The notes beneath the pieces are model-generated. The model worked only from the letters and a program-made list of their open reading frames with translations, was not told where the DNA came from and searched no databases. From Pseudonocardia sp. 73-21 (lineage in GTDB: Bacteria > Actinomycetota > Actinomycetes > Mycobacteriales > Pseudonocardiaceae), in the NCBI RefSeq assembly GCF_001899645.1, contig NZ_MKVV01000070.1, positions 1 through 58,105 of the forward strand: 58,105 nucleotides of DNA. Direction: 5' to 3'. Positions 27,501-35,046 of the stretch are shown here, piece after piece. How positions within the stretch are numbered: the first letter of the stretch is position 1; every line of letters starts with the position of its first letter. A program made the translations under genes and the position numbers.

Positions 27501-27627
27501 CCCGGACGCGACCCGGATCGAGCGGACCGCCCGCAGCCGCCTCGGCGACGAGGCGTTCGCCGAGGCGGCCCGGGAGGGGGCCCAGGCGAGCTGGCCCGAG
27601 CTGGTCGCGGTCACCTGTCCCACGTGA
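24574..27627 (+). CDS. SARP/AfsR-like regulator with BTAD, NB-ARC-type ATPase and TPR region
   Basis: 1017 aa from GTG 24574 (MQIRILGPFEV), the usual SARP beginning; GTG 24553, overlapping the upstream stop, would add seven residues. An OmpR-like winged helix (1-90) is followed by a bacterial transcriptional activation domain (about 95-240), then an NTPase with Walker A IGPGGSGKTRL (269-279), LLVLDNCEH as Walker B, and GMPLAIELAAARL. The C-terminal third is alpha-helical and TPR-like. Such proteins activate specialised metabolism; the neighbouring P450 is a possible target. Confidence 0.93.
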   Translation: MQIRILGPFEVLADDGVPADVPGARLRALLIALALEPGRVVPRPTLVDWIWGDDPPADAPGALQRLASRLRAALPGGVIEARAGGYRLTVHPDAVDAVRFERLVGAARPREALALWRGVAMEDVGPQDSDAFDAAVTRLEGLRLAAVEDRFDADVGPGDVAELTDLVAAHPLRERLVAALMRALVAAGRDSEALLVFQRAREALADALGVDPSPELSALHGALLRGEPAGRAESPTSNLRAELTSFVGRDADVAVVRDLVAEHRLTTLIGPGGSGKTRLATETARTLTPPDGAWLVELAAVGADGDVAQATLAGLGLRDALLGSTSNADLTDRLIAAVRDRDGLLVLDNCEHMIESVAAFADRVLGECRRLRILATSREPLGITGEALWLVEPLAPPEAVRLLLDRAGAVRRNLVADDQASETMGRICRALDGMPLAIELAAARLRTMSLDQLSDRLHDRFRLLTGGSRTALPRHRTLRAVVDWSWELLTDAERAVLRRLSVFCGGAGLDAAERVCAGAGVGPEQVLELLTSLAEKSLVVTEDNGAPRYRMLTTITEYARERLVEAGEPDLARRAHLAWFTELAETAEPHLRRAEQLDWLAVLGTEHDNIGSAMRGALAAGEGQEAMRLAAGAGWYWWLSGHRSEGIELIIAATALPGEVADETRALVYALVVLFVSAGRGGEREAQEWIHRAYRYSRRVPDHHPVLGLVVPLERMLQSSDAVLDAFAPLLGSEDPWVRALARLHMGKMRIVLGHGGWEADQYLETALAEFRVLGERYGISFALTELGERIAVRGEFVRACEYFEQAVAVVAEVGAVEDLIRMRSRQAQLYWLSGDKDAGAAALADAERHAERVTWPDALAELALAKAELARWCGDAGEARHQLGVATDLLGDGAQWALIRAVTHDLLGYLTADLDESRDHRAAACRAATESGYAPLIAQVLVGVADLALLSAQDEQAARLLAASAAVRGLPDRTHPDATRIERTARSRLGDEAFAEAAREGAQASWPELVAVTCPT

Positions 27628-28798
27628 CCGGGAGGCTCTTCACCCCGTAGATGTCCGCCGTCTCCGGACGCAGGGCGACCTCGCCGGCCAGCCGCAGCGT
27701 CGGGAACCGCTGCACCAGCGCCGGGAACGCCACCCGCATCTCGACGCGGGCCAGCTGCTGGCCGAGGCACGCGTGGATGCCGTGCCCGAAGGCCAGGTGC
27801 CCACCGGCGTGGCGCCGGATGTCGAGGGTGTCGGGGTCGGCGAAGCGCTCCGGGTCCCGGTTGGCGGTGGCGTAGGACAGGATCACCGTCGCGCCTGCCT
27901 TGATCGTCTGGCCGCCCAGCTCGACGTCCTCCAGCGCCGTCCGCTGGAAGGTCTTGGCCACCGACAGGTACCGCAGCAGCTCCTCGACGGCGTTCTCGGC
28001 GAGCGCGGGCTCATCACGCAGGGCGGCCCACTGCTCGGGGTTGCTGAGCAGGGCGAACGTGCCCAGGCTCAGCATGTTCGCCGTGGTGTCGAGCCCGGCC
28101 GCGAGCAGGATCAGGCTGATCCCCTTGAGCTCCTCGTCGTCCAGATCGCTGTCGGTCAGCTCGCTCAGCGCGTCGTCCGTGGGGTTGAGGCGCTTGGCCG
28201 CCACGAGCGTCGCGAGGTACTCCTGGGTCGCCGTGTAGGCGGCGATCAGCTCCTCGTCGGGTGTCTCCCCGTTCATGAACGTGTCGATCTGTTCCTGGAA
28301 CGAGCCGCGGTCCTCGTACGGCACCCCCAGCAGCTCGCAGATCATGATGGCGGGGATGGGCCGGGCGAACGCGGCCACCAGGTCCACCGGCGGCCCGGCC
28401 TCCTCCATGGCGTCGAGGTGTTCGGCCGTGATCTGCTCGACGCGCTCGGCGAGCAGCCGCATCCGCCGGACCGTGAACCTCCCGACCAGCGGCTTCCGGT
28501 AGCGGCTGTGCTGCGGCTCGTCCATGAGGAGGAACTCGCCGGGTGGCGCCGGGGGGATCTCGAAGCCGCCGTAGTCGATCCACGGGTGGCGCATGAGCTC
28601 CTTGCGGGAGCTGAACCGCGGGTCGGCGAGCACCGACCGCGCCACGTCGTAGCCGGTGACCAGCCAGCCCTCGTGGCCACCCGGGAGCAGGAGCCGGCTG
28701 AGGGGCCCGTGCCCGTGGAGTTCCCTGGGCGGGTCGAACGGGCGGCCGGCCTCGCGCTCGGCCGGCAGGACGTCGATGGTGTGGACGGAGTTCGTCAT
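27611..28798 (-). CDS. cytochrome P450 (CYP107/105-like)
   Basis: 395 aa from the ATG at 28798. The I-helix motif is LAAGLDTT, ExxR is EELLRYL, and the heme loop FGHGIHACLGQQLAR sets the Cys near residue 344. The length and the MDEPQHSRYRK motif are typical of soluble actinomycete P450s that oxidise polyketides, steroids or xenobiotics. It overlaps the convergent SARP gene by 17 bp, and the DUF4097-type gene precedes it by 16 bp on the same strand. Confidence 0.95.
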   Translation of the reverse strand: MTNSVHTIDVLPAEREAGRPFDPPRELHGHGPLSRLLLPGGHEGWLVTGYDVARSVLADPRFSSRKELMRHPWIDYGGFEIPPAPPGEFLLMDEPQHSRYRKPLVGRFTVRRMRLLAERVEQITAEHLDAMEEAGPPVDLVAAFARPIPAIMICELLGVPYEDRGSFQEQIDTFMNGETPDEELIAAYTATQEYLATLVAAKRLNPTDDALSELTDSDLDDEELKGISLILLAAGLDTTANMLSLGTFALLSNPEQWAALRDEPALAENAVEELLRYLSVAKTFQRTALEDVELGGQTIKAGATVILSYATANRDPERFADPDTLDIRRHAGGHLAFGHGIHACLGQQLARVEMRVAFPALVQRFPTLRLAGEVALRPETADIYGVKSLPVTWDR

Positions 28799-28814
28799 GG
28801 TCGTTCCTCTCGAG

Positions 28815-29615
28815 TCAGAGTGCGGCGGGGTGGACGACGACGTCGCCGTGCCGCGTGCGGGCGCGGAGCGCCACGGTGCCGTCGTCCTGCGCCGCCACGG
28901 AGCTGCGCACCGTGCCGCGCGTGCTGTCGGCGTCGAGCGAGAGGGTGGCGTCCTCGCCGATGACGATCTCGATGGTCCCGGAGCAGTTGGACAGGTCCGT
29001 CCGGTCGCGGGTCAGCCGGCCGATGCGGATGGCCCCGTCGGCCGTGCGTGCGGTGACGCCGTCGTCGGCGCAGGCGTGGCCGATCCAGGTCTGTCCGCCC
29101 GAGTTCGAGACCCTGCCTGCTCCCGTCACCTCACCGATCCGCACGACGACCGCGCTGCCGTCGATGGAGGCGGAGCCGGCGACGCGGCCGACCGTCACCT
29201 CACCGTTGGCGATGTTCGTCCGCAGCTCGTCGACGCGATCCAGCGCGAAGCGCCCCTGCGCTGTGTGCAGCTCGACGTCACCCAGGGCGCCGTCGGCGCG
29301 GACGGTCGAGCGCGCCGTGTAGGCGACCAGGTGGGAGCCGGCGGGAAGGCCGATCGTGATGGAGACCGACCCGTTCCGGGCGCCGGAGACGGTCGTCCTG
29401 ACCGTGAGCCGGCCGTCGACGAACGTGACCCTGGTCTTCTCGGCCACCCGCACGTCCGCCCGGCTCGCCGGGGCGACGGGGCGGACCAGCACCTCGGCGT
29501 CGGTCCGGTCGCCGGCGGTGACCCGCACACGGGCGCCGGCGACCTGGACGACGGCGGTGACGGGTACGGGAGTGAGGAAGGTGGATGTGGTCGCGGCGAT
29601 CTCGGTCGTTGTCAT
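28815..29615 (-). CDS. DUF4097-like beta-helical repeat protein
   Basis: 266 aa from ATG 29615. It is built of short beta-strand repeats in which small residues and D/G/T turns alternate (SVSITIGLPAGSHLVAYTAR, GDVELHTAQGRFALDRVDEL, NIANGEVTVGRVAGSASIDG, RTADGAIRIGRL), the pattern of DUF4097/adhesin-like beta-solenoids. No signal peptide or anchor is seen, so it is probably cytosolic. Its function is unknown. It is the first gene of a two-gene operon with the P450. Confidence 0.8.
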   Translation of the reverse strand: MTTTEIAATTSTFLTPVPVTAVVQVAGARVRVTAGDRTDAEVLVRPVAPASRADVRVAEKTRVTFVDGRLTVRTTVSGARNGSVSITIGLPAGSHLVAYTARSTVRADGALGDVELHTAQGRFALDRVDELRTNIANGEVTVGRVAGSASIDGSAVVVRIGEVTGAGRVSNSGGQTWIGHACADDGVTARTADGAIRIGRLTRDRTDLSNCSGTIEIVIGEDATLSLDADSTRGTVRSSVAAQDDGTVALRARTRHGDVVVHPAAL

Positions 29616-29689
29616 GCGACCACCATCGACGCCCGGGCGGACACCCACCTGACACCGGCCGGACACGCCCCGGACCGGGCGTACGAGGA

Positions 29690-29770
29690 AGGCGAAGCGG
29701 CGTCATCGACCCGGACGGCAACATCATCCGGTTCGGCCCACCGGCGGTGGGCCGGACGGCCTACCGCTGA
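29690..29770 (+). pseudogene. remnant of a VOC/glyoxalase-family gene (C-terminus only)
   Basis: The plus-strand frame ends GVIDPDGNIIRFGPPAVG and stops at 29770. VIDPDGNIIRFG is the metal-site C-terminal motif of glyoxalase/bleomycin-resistance proteins. Upstream no VOC N-terminal half can be found in any frame before the DUF4097 start, so this appears to be a 3' remnant. Confidence 0.5.
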
Positions 29771-29988
29771 CTCCGCTGCCGGCCCAAGGCGAAGTAGAGG
29801 AGCGGCCCGACGAAGTTGACGAAGGAGGCCAACGCCCATGCCCACCGAGGCCCGTTGACCTGATCGGGTCGGCGCCGTCCGATGTCGACGAGTGCCGCGC
29901 CGAGCAGCCCGAACTGCACCACCCCGGCCACAATGATCCCCACGCGTGTTCCGGTGCCGGCGTCAGCCCAGCGACGACGCTTGTCCAT
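29761..29988 (-). CDS. PLDc_N-domain small membrane protein
   Basis: 75 aa from ATG 29988. It has two hydrophobic helices (VGIIVAGVVQFGLLGAALVDI and WALASFVNFVGPLLYFALG), with the conserved F-x-N-x2-GP-x2-YF-x2-GR ending of the phospholipase-D-nuclease N-terminal (PLDc_N) domain. Such short proteins are widespread in actinobacteria and lack a nuclease domain; their role is unknown. The ribosome-binding site is weak. Its end overlaps the VOC remnant. Confidence 0.72.
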   Translation of the reverse strand: MDKRRRWADAGTGTRVGIIVAGVVQFGLLGAALVDIGRRRPDQVNGPRWAWALASFVNFVGPLLYFALGRQRSQR

Positions 29989-30240
29989 GACCACAGGCTG
30001 CCACGGCCGCGACGGCCGGTCCACGGGCCGAAAGTCCCGACGAGGGGACCTCTGCCCGACCCGGTCCCGATGAACCCGATGAACCCGATCTTGGCCGGTA
30101 CGCGACGGGAAGCGACGTTCCACGCCGGTACCGTCGCCCACAGCCGTTCGGAGCCGGCGGATCTCGCCCGGTCCAGAACCGCCGATGGGCCTCGGCGTCT
30201 ACTCGGCACCCGAGCCGTCTCCTCCGGCGGACGCGGTCGG

Positions 30241-30564
30241 TCAGAGTTCCTTGAGGTGGGCGGTATGGAGTTCCGCCACCCTGCCGTCGGGGGTTTCGTA
30301 GGTCCAGAAGGCGTGGACGGTGGCGGTGTCGAGATTCATGGCATGCGTGACGGTCATGCCCGAGGTCTCGACCCAACCGACGAGGAAGACGCCCGGGGTG
30401 ATCTCGGTGGCGTGCAGGTCCACGTCCTCCACCGCTCCCGCTGTCGCTCCGGCGACGGTCTCGTTGCGCAGACTCGTGCCGTCGGGGGAGTAGGTGTTGT
30501 GGAAGACGACGCCGTTGTCGACGGCGAGCTCGTAGGTCTTGCCGGCGTAGGTCAGCTCGCTCAT
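30241..30564 (-). CDS. MoaF-related small protein
   Basis: 107 aa from ATG 30564. The lipocalin-like MoaF pattern is visible: YAGKTYELAVDNGVVFHNTY, HATEITPGVFLVGWVETSG and THAMNLDTATVHAFWTYETP. Relatives occur as stand-alone proteins next to SnoaL-like genes and oxidoreductases; the ligand is unknown. It starts one nucleotide after the SnoaL-like stop, so it is the second gene of the operon. Confidence 0.75.
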   Translation of the reverse strand: MSELTYAGKTYELAVDNGVVFHNTYSPDGTSLRNETVAGATAGAVEDVDLHATEITPGVFLVGWVETSGMTVTHAMNLDTATVHAFWTYETPDGRVAELHTAHLKEL

Positions 30565-30565
30565 G

Positions 30566-30868
30566 TCAGAACAGGCCGTTCGTGTGCGGCAGCTCGGCCG
30601 GGACGGGGCTGATGACGTCCCAGTGCTCGACGATCCTGCCGTCGGCGACGCGGAAGAGGTCGTAGTAGGCGACCGGGACGCCGAACTCCCCCTCGGACTG
30701 CAGCAGCACGAAGTCGCCCTCGGCGATGACCTTGTGGATGGTCGTGTAGACCAGGTTCTTGCCCTGCTCGGCCCAAGCGGCGGCTGCCGCACCGAAGCCG
30801 GCCAGGCCGTCGGCAGCCTCGGGGTTGTGCTGCAGGTAGGTCTCGGCGGAGATGTAGTCGGTCAGCAC
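30566..30868 (-). pseudogene. 5'-truncated SnoaL/NTF2-like gene
   Basis: 100 residues from a GTG at 30868. The sequence YISAETYLQHNPEAADGLAG, KVIAEGDFVLLQSEG, YYDLFRVADGRIVEHWDVI matches SnoaL-like (NTF2 fold) proteins, but the first helix (about 30 residues ending near the YIQHNP motif) is missing. The loss coincides exactly with the start of the AraC fragment on the other strand. It may still be translated from GTG, but the fold would be incomplete. Confidence 0.6.
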
Positions 30869-31026
30869 GGCTGGAGGCCAAGCGTCTGCTGGCCCACACC
30901 GACCTGCCTGTCGCCGCCGTCGGCCGTCGGCTCGGCTTCACCGAGCCGACGAACTTCGGAAAGTTCTTCGCCCGTCTCACGGGGCAGACCCCGGGCGCAT
31001 TCCGTGACGCGCAGGCGAATCCCTGA
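30868..31026 (+). pseudogene. 3' fragment of an AraC-family regulator gene
   Basis: 52 codons in frame: RLEAKRLLAHTDLPVAAVGR, RLGFTEPTNFGKFFARLTGQ, then TPGAFRDAQANP and stop. This is the second helix-turn-helix of an AraC/XylS regulator. No upstream domain remains: the frame breaks at 30868, where the divergent SnoaL-like frame begins. It is a remnant that cannot be functional alone. Confidence 0.8.
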
Positions 31027-31125
31027 CCGCCGTTCGTGGTCCGAACGCGATCGAGGGTCGCAGCGCCTGCTGCCGGCGCGCGGTCGAGGGGAGGCAACTT
31101 CCCGACGGAACGGGGCTCGGGAACG

Positions 31126-31162
31126 ACGACAGGCCCCCGACCGCTGGTCAGGGGCCTGTCGT
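31126..31162 (-). terminator. terminator of the displaced tRNA-Val 3' end
   Basis: A perfect 12-bp hairpin ACGACAGGCCCC / GGGGCCTGTCGT with an inner GACC/GGTC stem lies just downstream (minus strand) of the displaced tRNA-Val 3' half. It partly overlaps the att repeat. Confidence 0.7.
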
Positions 31163-31210
31163 GGGTGGTGGGCGATACAAGGATTGAACTTGTGACCTCT
31201 TCCGTGTCAA
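31143..31210. repeat. attL: 68-bp direct repeat
   Basis: Identical to 47953-48020. It contains the 3' half of tRNA-Val from the anticodon loop (TTGACAC on the minus strand) to CCA plus 23 bp of downstream sequence. There is no 5' tRNA half here, so it is not a tRNA gene but the displaced chromosomal att half. Confidence 0.95.
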
Positions 31211-31379
31211 AGCGGATGCCGTGGTGCGGCCGGTAGCGTGCTGACCTGTTTCTGCTGGTCGGCGTACGGGTCCGTGTCGCCCTGTGCGGACAGGTGCCGG
31301 GCACGGTGGTGCCTTTCCGGTGCCTTGGGCCGTCCTCGCCCGGGACCCAAGCGACCTCAGGCGGGATGGGCGGAACGCA
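31211..31379. promoter_or_regulatory. left inner end of the AICE with integrase arm-type site candidates
   Basis: Three GGTGCC hexamers lie at 31293, 31308 and 31319, the last two inside TGGTGCCTTTCCGGTGCCTT. The same 20-mer (one mismatch) recurs near the right end at 47876. They are candidate arm-type binding sites for the element's integrase or excisionase. Confidence 0.5.
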
Positions 31380-31643
31380 CTACCGGTTCCGGCACTTCGC
31401 CGCAGCCGCCGGTGTCCGGTGCTTCACGGGGCACGAGCCGTGCCTGTAGACCGCCGAGGAGCCCGACTTCCGGCGCTTCGTGTTCAGCGATCGCTGGAAG
31501 CCGTACACAGCGTTGTCGACCGGATGCATGGCTCGCTGCGCCCGCTTGACCGCCTTGGGCGTCACAGCCCGCTTCGCAGTACGGACGGGGTGCATCGCGC
31601 GGCGGACCGAGCGTGGCACGAACATGCGAGAGAAGAAGCCCAC
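31380..31643 (-). CDS. small basic protein of unknown function (AICE)
   Basis: 87 aa from GTG 31643 (ATG 31625 also possible). It is very basic, with a duplicated motif: RRAMHPVRTAKRAVTPKAVK and KRAQRAMHPVDNAVYG. It ends HGSCPVKHRTPAAAAKCRNR. The internal repeat and codon usage support a real gene. The high Lys/Arg content suggests nucleic-acid binding, which is inference. It is the element's leftmost gene. Confidence 0.6.
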   Translation of the reverse strand: MGFFSRMFVPRSVRRAMHPVRTAKRAVTPKAVKRAQRAMHPVDNAVYGFQRSLNTKRRKSGSSAVYRHGSCPVKHRTPAAAAKCRNR

Positions 31644-32014
31644 GCAACGGATTCGCGTCGTCCCTCGCCGACGTTACGGCGCTGACCAACCCTGGGTATG
31701 ACTCTCGGTGGCCATCGAACGCGTGACGGACCCACCGGCTCTGGTCAGCCGGCCGCGTTGGTCACGAGCGAGGTGAGAGCCAATCCGGCAGCTCCGCGCA
31801 GCACGGGTTGAGCTTGGGCGTTGTTCACGACGGTCCGTTGAGTCGTGAGGCGCAGGCGTCGCCGGGGTGTAGCGGACCGTCCGGTACCCGACCAAGCTGC
31901 TGCTCGTGCGTTACCTGTCGACAGCGAGTGACCACATGACGGCGGTTCTGCGCCAAGCGCGTGTAGCGTGGTCCGCCTCACTCGGTCGACACTGGATCGG
32001 ATGTGACCCTGAGC
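31644..32014. other. intergenic region in AICE
   Basis: 371 bp between two divergently oriented genes. A short minus-strand frame ends VVNNAQAQPVLRGAAGLALT (stop near 31745), but I cannot support it as a gene. No repeat or RNA structure stands out. Confidence 0.35.
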
Positions 32015-32587
32015 ATGAACGATGACACAACGCCGCGTGAGGCCGCGACGTTTGCCGAGATCGAGCAACGGCTCGCACTCCTGCCCCCGGAGAAGGCGGA
32101 GGCCATCCGACGGCATCTACAGCCCGCCCCTTCCCGCCCGAAGCCGTCTAGGGGATGGTCTGTGCCTCCGCCGAAGTATACTTCGTGGAATGACTATCTT
32201 GCGAACACCACGAAGTTAGAGCGTCGCAAATGGTGCACGATGAAAGCCAAGAGGGCGAACCGCGAGCGGCTGATGTCAGGACGACCTGAAGACCATTTGA
32301 CCTGTGATGACGTGTGGGGTGTGCTCGAAGAGGCCAAAGGGCGGTGCTCCTATTGCGGTTCTCTCGCTCTTGAGAACCGCCCGTCACAGCCGAATGGGGC
32401 GCCGCTTCCTTGGGAGCATGTCGGCCGTCGCATCGGCTCGCTCGGTCATATCATTGCCCGAGTTAATGAGGGGCCGAACACGCCTGCCAACCTCGCGTGG
32501 TGCTGTCTATGGTGCAACACTTGGACAAACGAGCGAACGCCCGGTGCAACTGATCGCGGCGCCGTCCAGAGTTCGCCGGCGATGTAG
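32015..32587 (+). CDS. HNH endonuclease-like protein
   Basis: 190 aa from ATG 32015 (GTG 32003 is an in-frame alternative). Two CxxC pairs, CSYCG and CLWCN, flank GSLGHIIARVNEGPNTPANLA, in which H, N and C-x2-CN match an HNH nuclease site. The N-terminal 75 residues look helical. Base composition and codons (GTT, AGA, TCT) are more AT-rich than the chromosome, fitting foreign cargo. A role in defence or element biology is possible; no partner gene is adjacent. Confidence 0.7.
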   Translation: MNDDTTPREAATFAEIEQRLALLPPEKAEAIRRHLQPAPSRPKPSRGWSVPPPKYTSWNDYLANTTKLERRKWCTMKAKRANRERLMSGRPEDHLTCDDVWGVLEEAKGRCSYCGSLALENRPSQPNGAPLPWEHVGRRIGSLGHIIARVNEGPNTPANLAWCCLWCNTWTNERTPGATDRGAVQSSPAM

Positions 32588-32939
32588 CCCGTCCCGGAGA
32601 CCTGCTGGCTCGGCAAGAGCTTCATTGTGCGGTTGTTGGTGAACTGCGTCCTGCCAGGCGCGATCCAGCCTATGTCGCTCTGGCCTGCTGGTTCGTGCCG
32701 TCTGATGTCATCCGGTGACGGGCCGGATCAGGCCTGACTTGTACCGGATCTGTACCGAACGCCCTGCAGCCGCGGATTCTCGGTCCATGGCTGTGATCGT
32801 TCGCGGGTGCTGTGCCTGACCTGCGGATCCTGCCCGTGACGCCTGCGGACGCTTGGTGCCGGATCCGGCCGTTTGGCGCCCAATTGTGGCCGTGATCGAA
32901 AAGGGAGACTCGCGACGCCCGTGCGAGTAGGCTCGTCCG
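32588..32939. other. intergenic region in AICE
   Basis: 352 bp with no supported gene. Open frames here have no domain and carry shadow-type composition. Several GGATC-containing direct repeats are present but irregular. Confidence 0.35.
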
Positions 32940-33722
32940 GTGACGTCGAGCCGGTGTGTCTTCTGCCAGAGGTCCGAACCTGAAGTTCAGATGACCGATG
33001 AGGATGTTATCTCGAAATGGTTCGATAAGGCCCTGACTCCTGAGATCCTTGGGCCGGGTCGCTCCGCCAAGCGGACGTACATCAATAAGTTCGATGGCTC
33101 CACGCGGAATAAGAGATGGCCGTCCCCGCAGAAGCTTTCGGTAGTAAAGATCAAAGCCGTATGTCAGGCATGTAATAACGGCTGGATGTCTCGGCTGGAC
33201 GCGAGGGCTAAAAGTATCCTCTCGCCTGCCATTAGCGGTCGTGGCATCACGATCGACCCTGAGCAGCAGATCGCTCTGGCGACGTGGATTACCATGAAGT
33301 CTATGGTTCTTGAGTCTGGACCAGCATGGGGTGTCGAGGCAGTGCCTAGCTTCTCGATCGTCGATCGCGAGGTACTGATGTCGCAACTCGCGCCGCCGGC
33401 TCGAACTCAAGCGAGGATCGCCGCAATACAGACAGAGGGCTACCCGGTCCGGCTATATCACCGAACGTATGTCCGCGGCGGCCCCAAATCGGCGCCGCAG
33501 TCCGATGAGCTCGCTATCTGTGTGACAATGACCGTCGGCTGCCTTGTTGTCCAGACCTTTGTGGATCCGCAGGAAATTAACGGCGGGCTCCTCCGGGGGC
33601 CGGTGGCGGCCAGAAACTATATCCAGATCTTCCCGCCGGTCCGTGAGTCGATTTCCTGGCCGCCCGCGGTGGCTCTAACTGACGAGAGCATCGAGGAATT
33701 TGCTAACCCGTTGGGGGTCTAA
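32940..33722 (+). CDS. HNH-like zinc-finger protein of unknown function
   Basis: 260 aa from GTG 32940. It starts SSRCVFCQRSEPEVQMTDED and DVISKWFDKAL, followed by AVCQACNNGWMSRLD. This is the CxxC...CxxCNxGWM pattern of a widespread HNH-like family, although the usual His of the T-x-EH-V/I motif is replaced by Asp (DEDVISKWF), so nuclease activity is doubtful. The rest is mixed alpha/beta without recognised domains. It is lower in GC than neighbouring core genes. A hairpin terminator follows. Confidence 0.7.
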   Translation: MTSSRCVFCQRSEPEVQMTDEDVISKWFDKALTPEILGPGRSAKRTYINKFDGSTRNKRWPSPQKLSVVKIKAVCQACNNGWMSRLDARAKSILSPAISGRGITIDPEQQIALATWITMKSMVLESGPAWGVEAVPSFSIVDREVLMSQLAPPARTQARIAAIQTEGYPVRLYHRTYVRGGPKSAPQSDELAICVTMTVGCLVVQTFVDPQEINGGLLRGPVAARNYIQIFPPVRESISWPPAVALTDESIEEFANPLGV

Positions 33723-33725
33723 AAG

Positions 33726-33766
33726 GGAATGGGCGCGCCTTCTTGGGTGTGGTCGCGCCCCGTTCC
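33726..33766 (+). terminator. hairpin terminator after the HNH-like gene
   Basis: GGAATGGGCGCG (33726-33737) pairs with CGCGCCCCGTTCC (33754-33766), with a small bulge, directly after the stop codon and an AAAA run. Confidence 0.6.
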
Positions 33767-33873
33767 GCTATCTCCGCGCGCGATTCCCGACCCGCTCCTG
33801 CCGTGAGCCCGTCCGGCGAGGACAGGCCAGCCATGTCCCGAGCCCGGTCAGACCTCTTCGGCGCCTCTCTGTG

Positions 33874-35046
33874 TCAACACCGGCTACTTCCCCGCGGTCG
33901 TAGGCTGGGTCGCGGTGGGTCCGGGAAGTGACTTGTCCGAAGAGCCGGCCGTCGGGGCTGGGCCGGCCGCGCTGGAGTCGCCCCCGGGTGTCCTTCCGGG
34001 CCCGCCCCCAGCGCATCGCGCAGCAGCGTTCGATAGACCACGTCGGATAGTCGCCGCTTCACACAGCGCAACGCCTCCTTGTGACTCTTCCCGGCCGCCC
34101 GCTTCCGCTGGTAGTAGACCCGTCCCGGCGTGTCGTGCCGGATCTGAGTGATCGCCATGACGTGCAACGCGTAGTTCAGCTGCCGATCCCCCGCCCGCGA
34201 CAGCCGGTGCCGAACGACATCACCGGAGGAGACCGCGATCGGCGCGGTGCCGCAGTAGGACGCGAACGCCGCCGCCGAAGCGAACCGGTGGATCGACCCG
34301 ACCCGGGCCAGGATCTTCCCGGCCAGCATCCCGCCGATCCCGAACAGCCCGGTCAGCGTCGTCCCGGACTCACGCACCGCGGCAGTGATCTGCTCCCCGA
34401 CCGCGGTGATCCGCTGATCCAGCCGCCGAACCTCGCCGACCAGATCGACCGCGAGCCGCCGCCGGGTGCGGCCGAGGACATCGCGCGGGCGGACCGGACG
34501 CAGCATGGCGGCAGCCTGGGCTGCGGTCAGCCCGGTCTGCGCGCCGCCGGGGATCAAGTGTGTCAGCAACACGTGCAGCCGGTTCACCGTCTGGGTTCGG
34601 GCCTTCACCAGGTCATCGCGGTGCTCGGTCAACGCCCGCAACGCGATCGCCGTCTCGTCGAACTGCACCGACACCAGCCTGACCGCCGTCCACGCCGCCA
34701 CACCCACCGACACCGCATCGGCCTCGTCGGTCTTGCGGCCGTGTCCGGTGGACAACGTCCGGACCCGGGCGGCCAGCTTCGCCGGTACATCCGCCACGGC
34801 CAGCCCGTCGGCGAGCAGCCGCGTGCACAGTGGCGCCCCCAATCCGCCCGCGCCCTCGATCGCCCAGCTCGTCTCCGACCAGCGCCGGGCGAATCGGCGC
34901 AGCTCGCGGTAGCCCTCCCGGTTGGCCTCGACCCGGATCGAGCGCTGCAGCCGCAACGACCCGTCCACCGCCACCGCGGTCCACGACCGCTTATGCGGAT
35001 CGATCGCAATCACAACCGGACCGGCGGAACCATCTTGACGCGACAC
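33874..35046 (-). CDS. IS110-family transposase
   Basis: 390 aa. The N-terminal RuvC-like DEDD domain shows AIDPHKRSW (D), AIEGAGGLGAPL (E) and HGRKTDEADA (DxxD). The C-terminal transposase_20 domain has LTGLFGIGGMLAGKILA, GSIHRFASAAAFASYCGTAP and the conserved Ser in that region. IS110 enzymes are guided by a bridge RNA from the non-coding end of the element. The Pro/Arg-rich last 40 residues may read beyond the ancestral end. The element's ends cannot be fixed because IS110 lacks inverted repeats. Confidence 0.92.
   Translation of the reverse strand: MSRQDGSAGPVVIAIDPHKRSWTAVAVDGSLRLQRSIRVEANREGYRELRRFARRWSETSWAIEGAGGLGAPLCTRLLADGLAVADVPAKLAARVRTLSTGHGRKTDEADAVSVGVAAWTAVRLVSVQFDETAIALRALTEHRDDLVKARTQTVNRLHVLLTHLIPGGAQTGLTAAQAAAMLRPVRPRDVLGRTRRRLAVDLVGEVRRLDQRITAVGEQITAAVRESGTTLTGLFGIGGMLAGKILARVGSIHRFASAAAFASYCGTAPIAVSSGDVVRHRLSRAGDRQLNYALHVMAITQIRHDTPGRVYYQRKRAAGKSHKEALRCVKRRLSDVVYRTLLRDALGAGPEGHPGATPARPAQPRRPALRTSHFPDPPRPSLRPRGSSRC

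Noticed and set aside
29963..30376. Arg/Gly-rich minus-strand frame across 30.0-30.4 kb
   Set aside because: It overlaps the MoaF-related gene in another frame, has no domain, and has antisense-type composition.
31143..31210. A second tRNA-Val gene
   Set aside because: Only the 3' half from the anticodon loop is present; the D-arm and 5' acceptor strand are missing. It is the att repeat.
31745..31830. Short minus-strand peptide ending VTNAAG
   Set aside because: No clear ribosome-binding site, no domain, and the start cannot be fixed.
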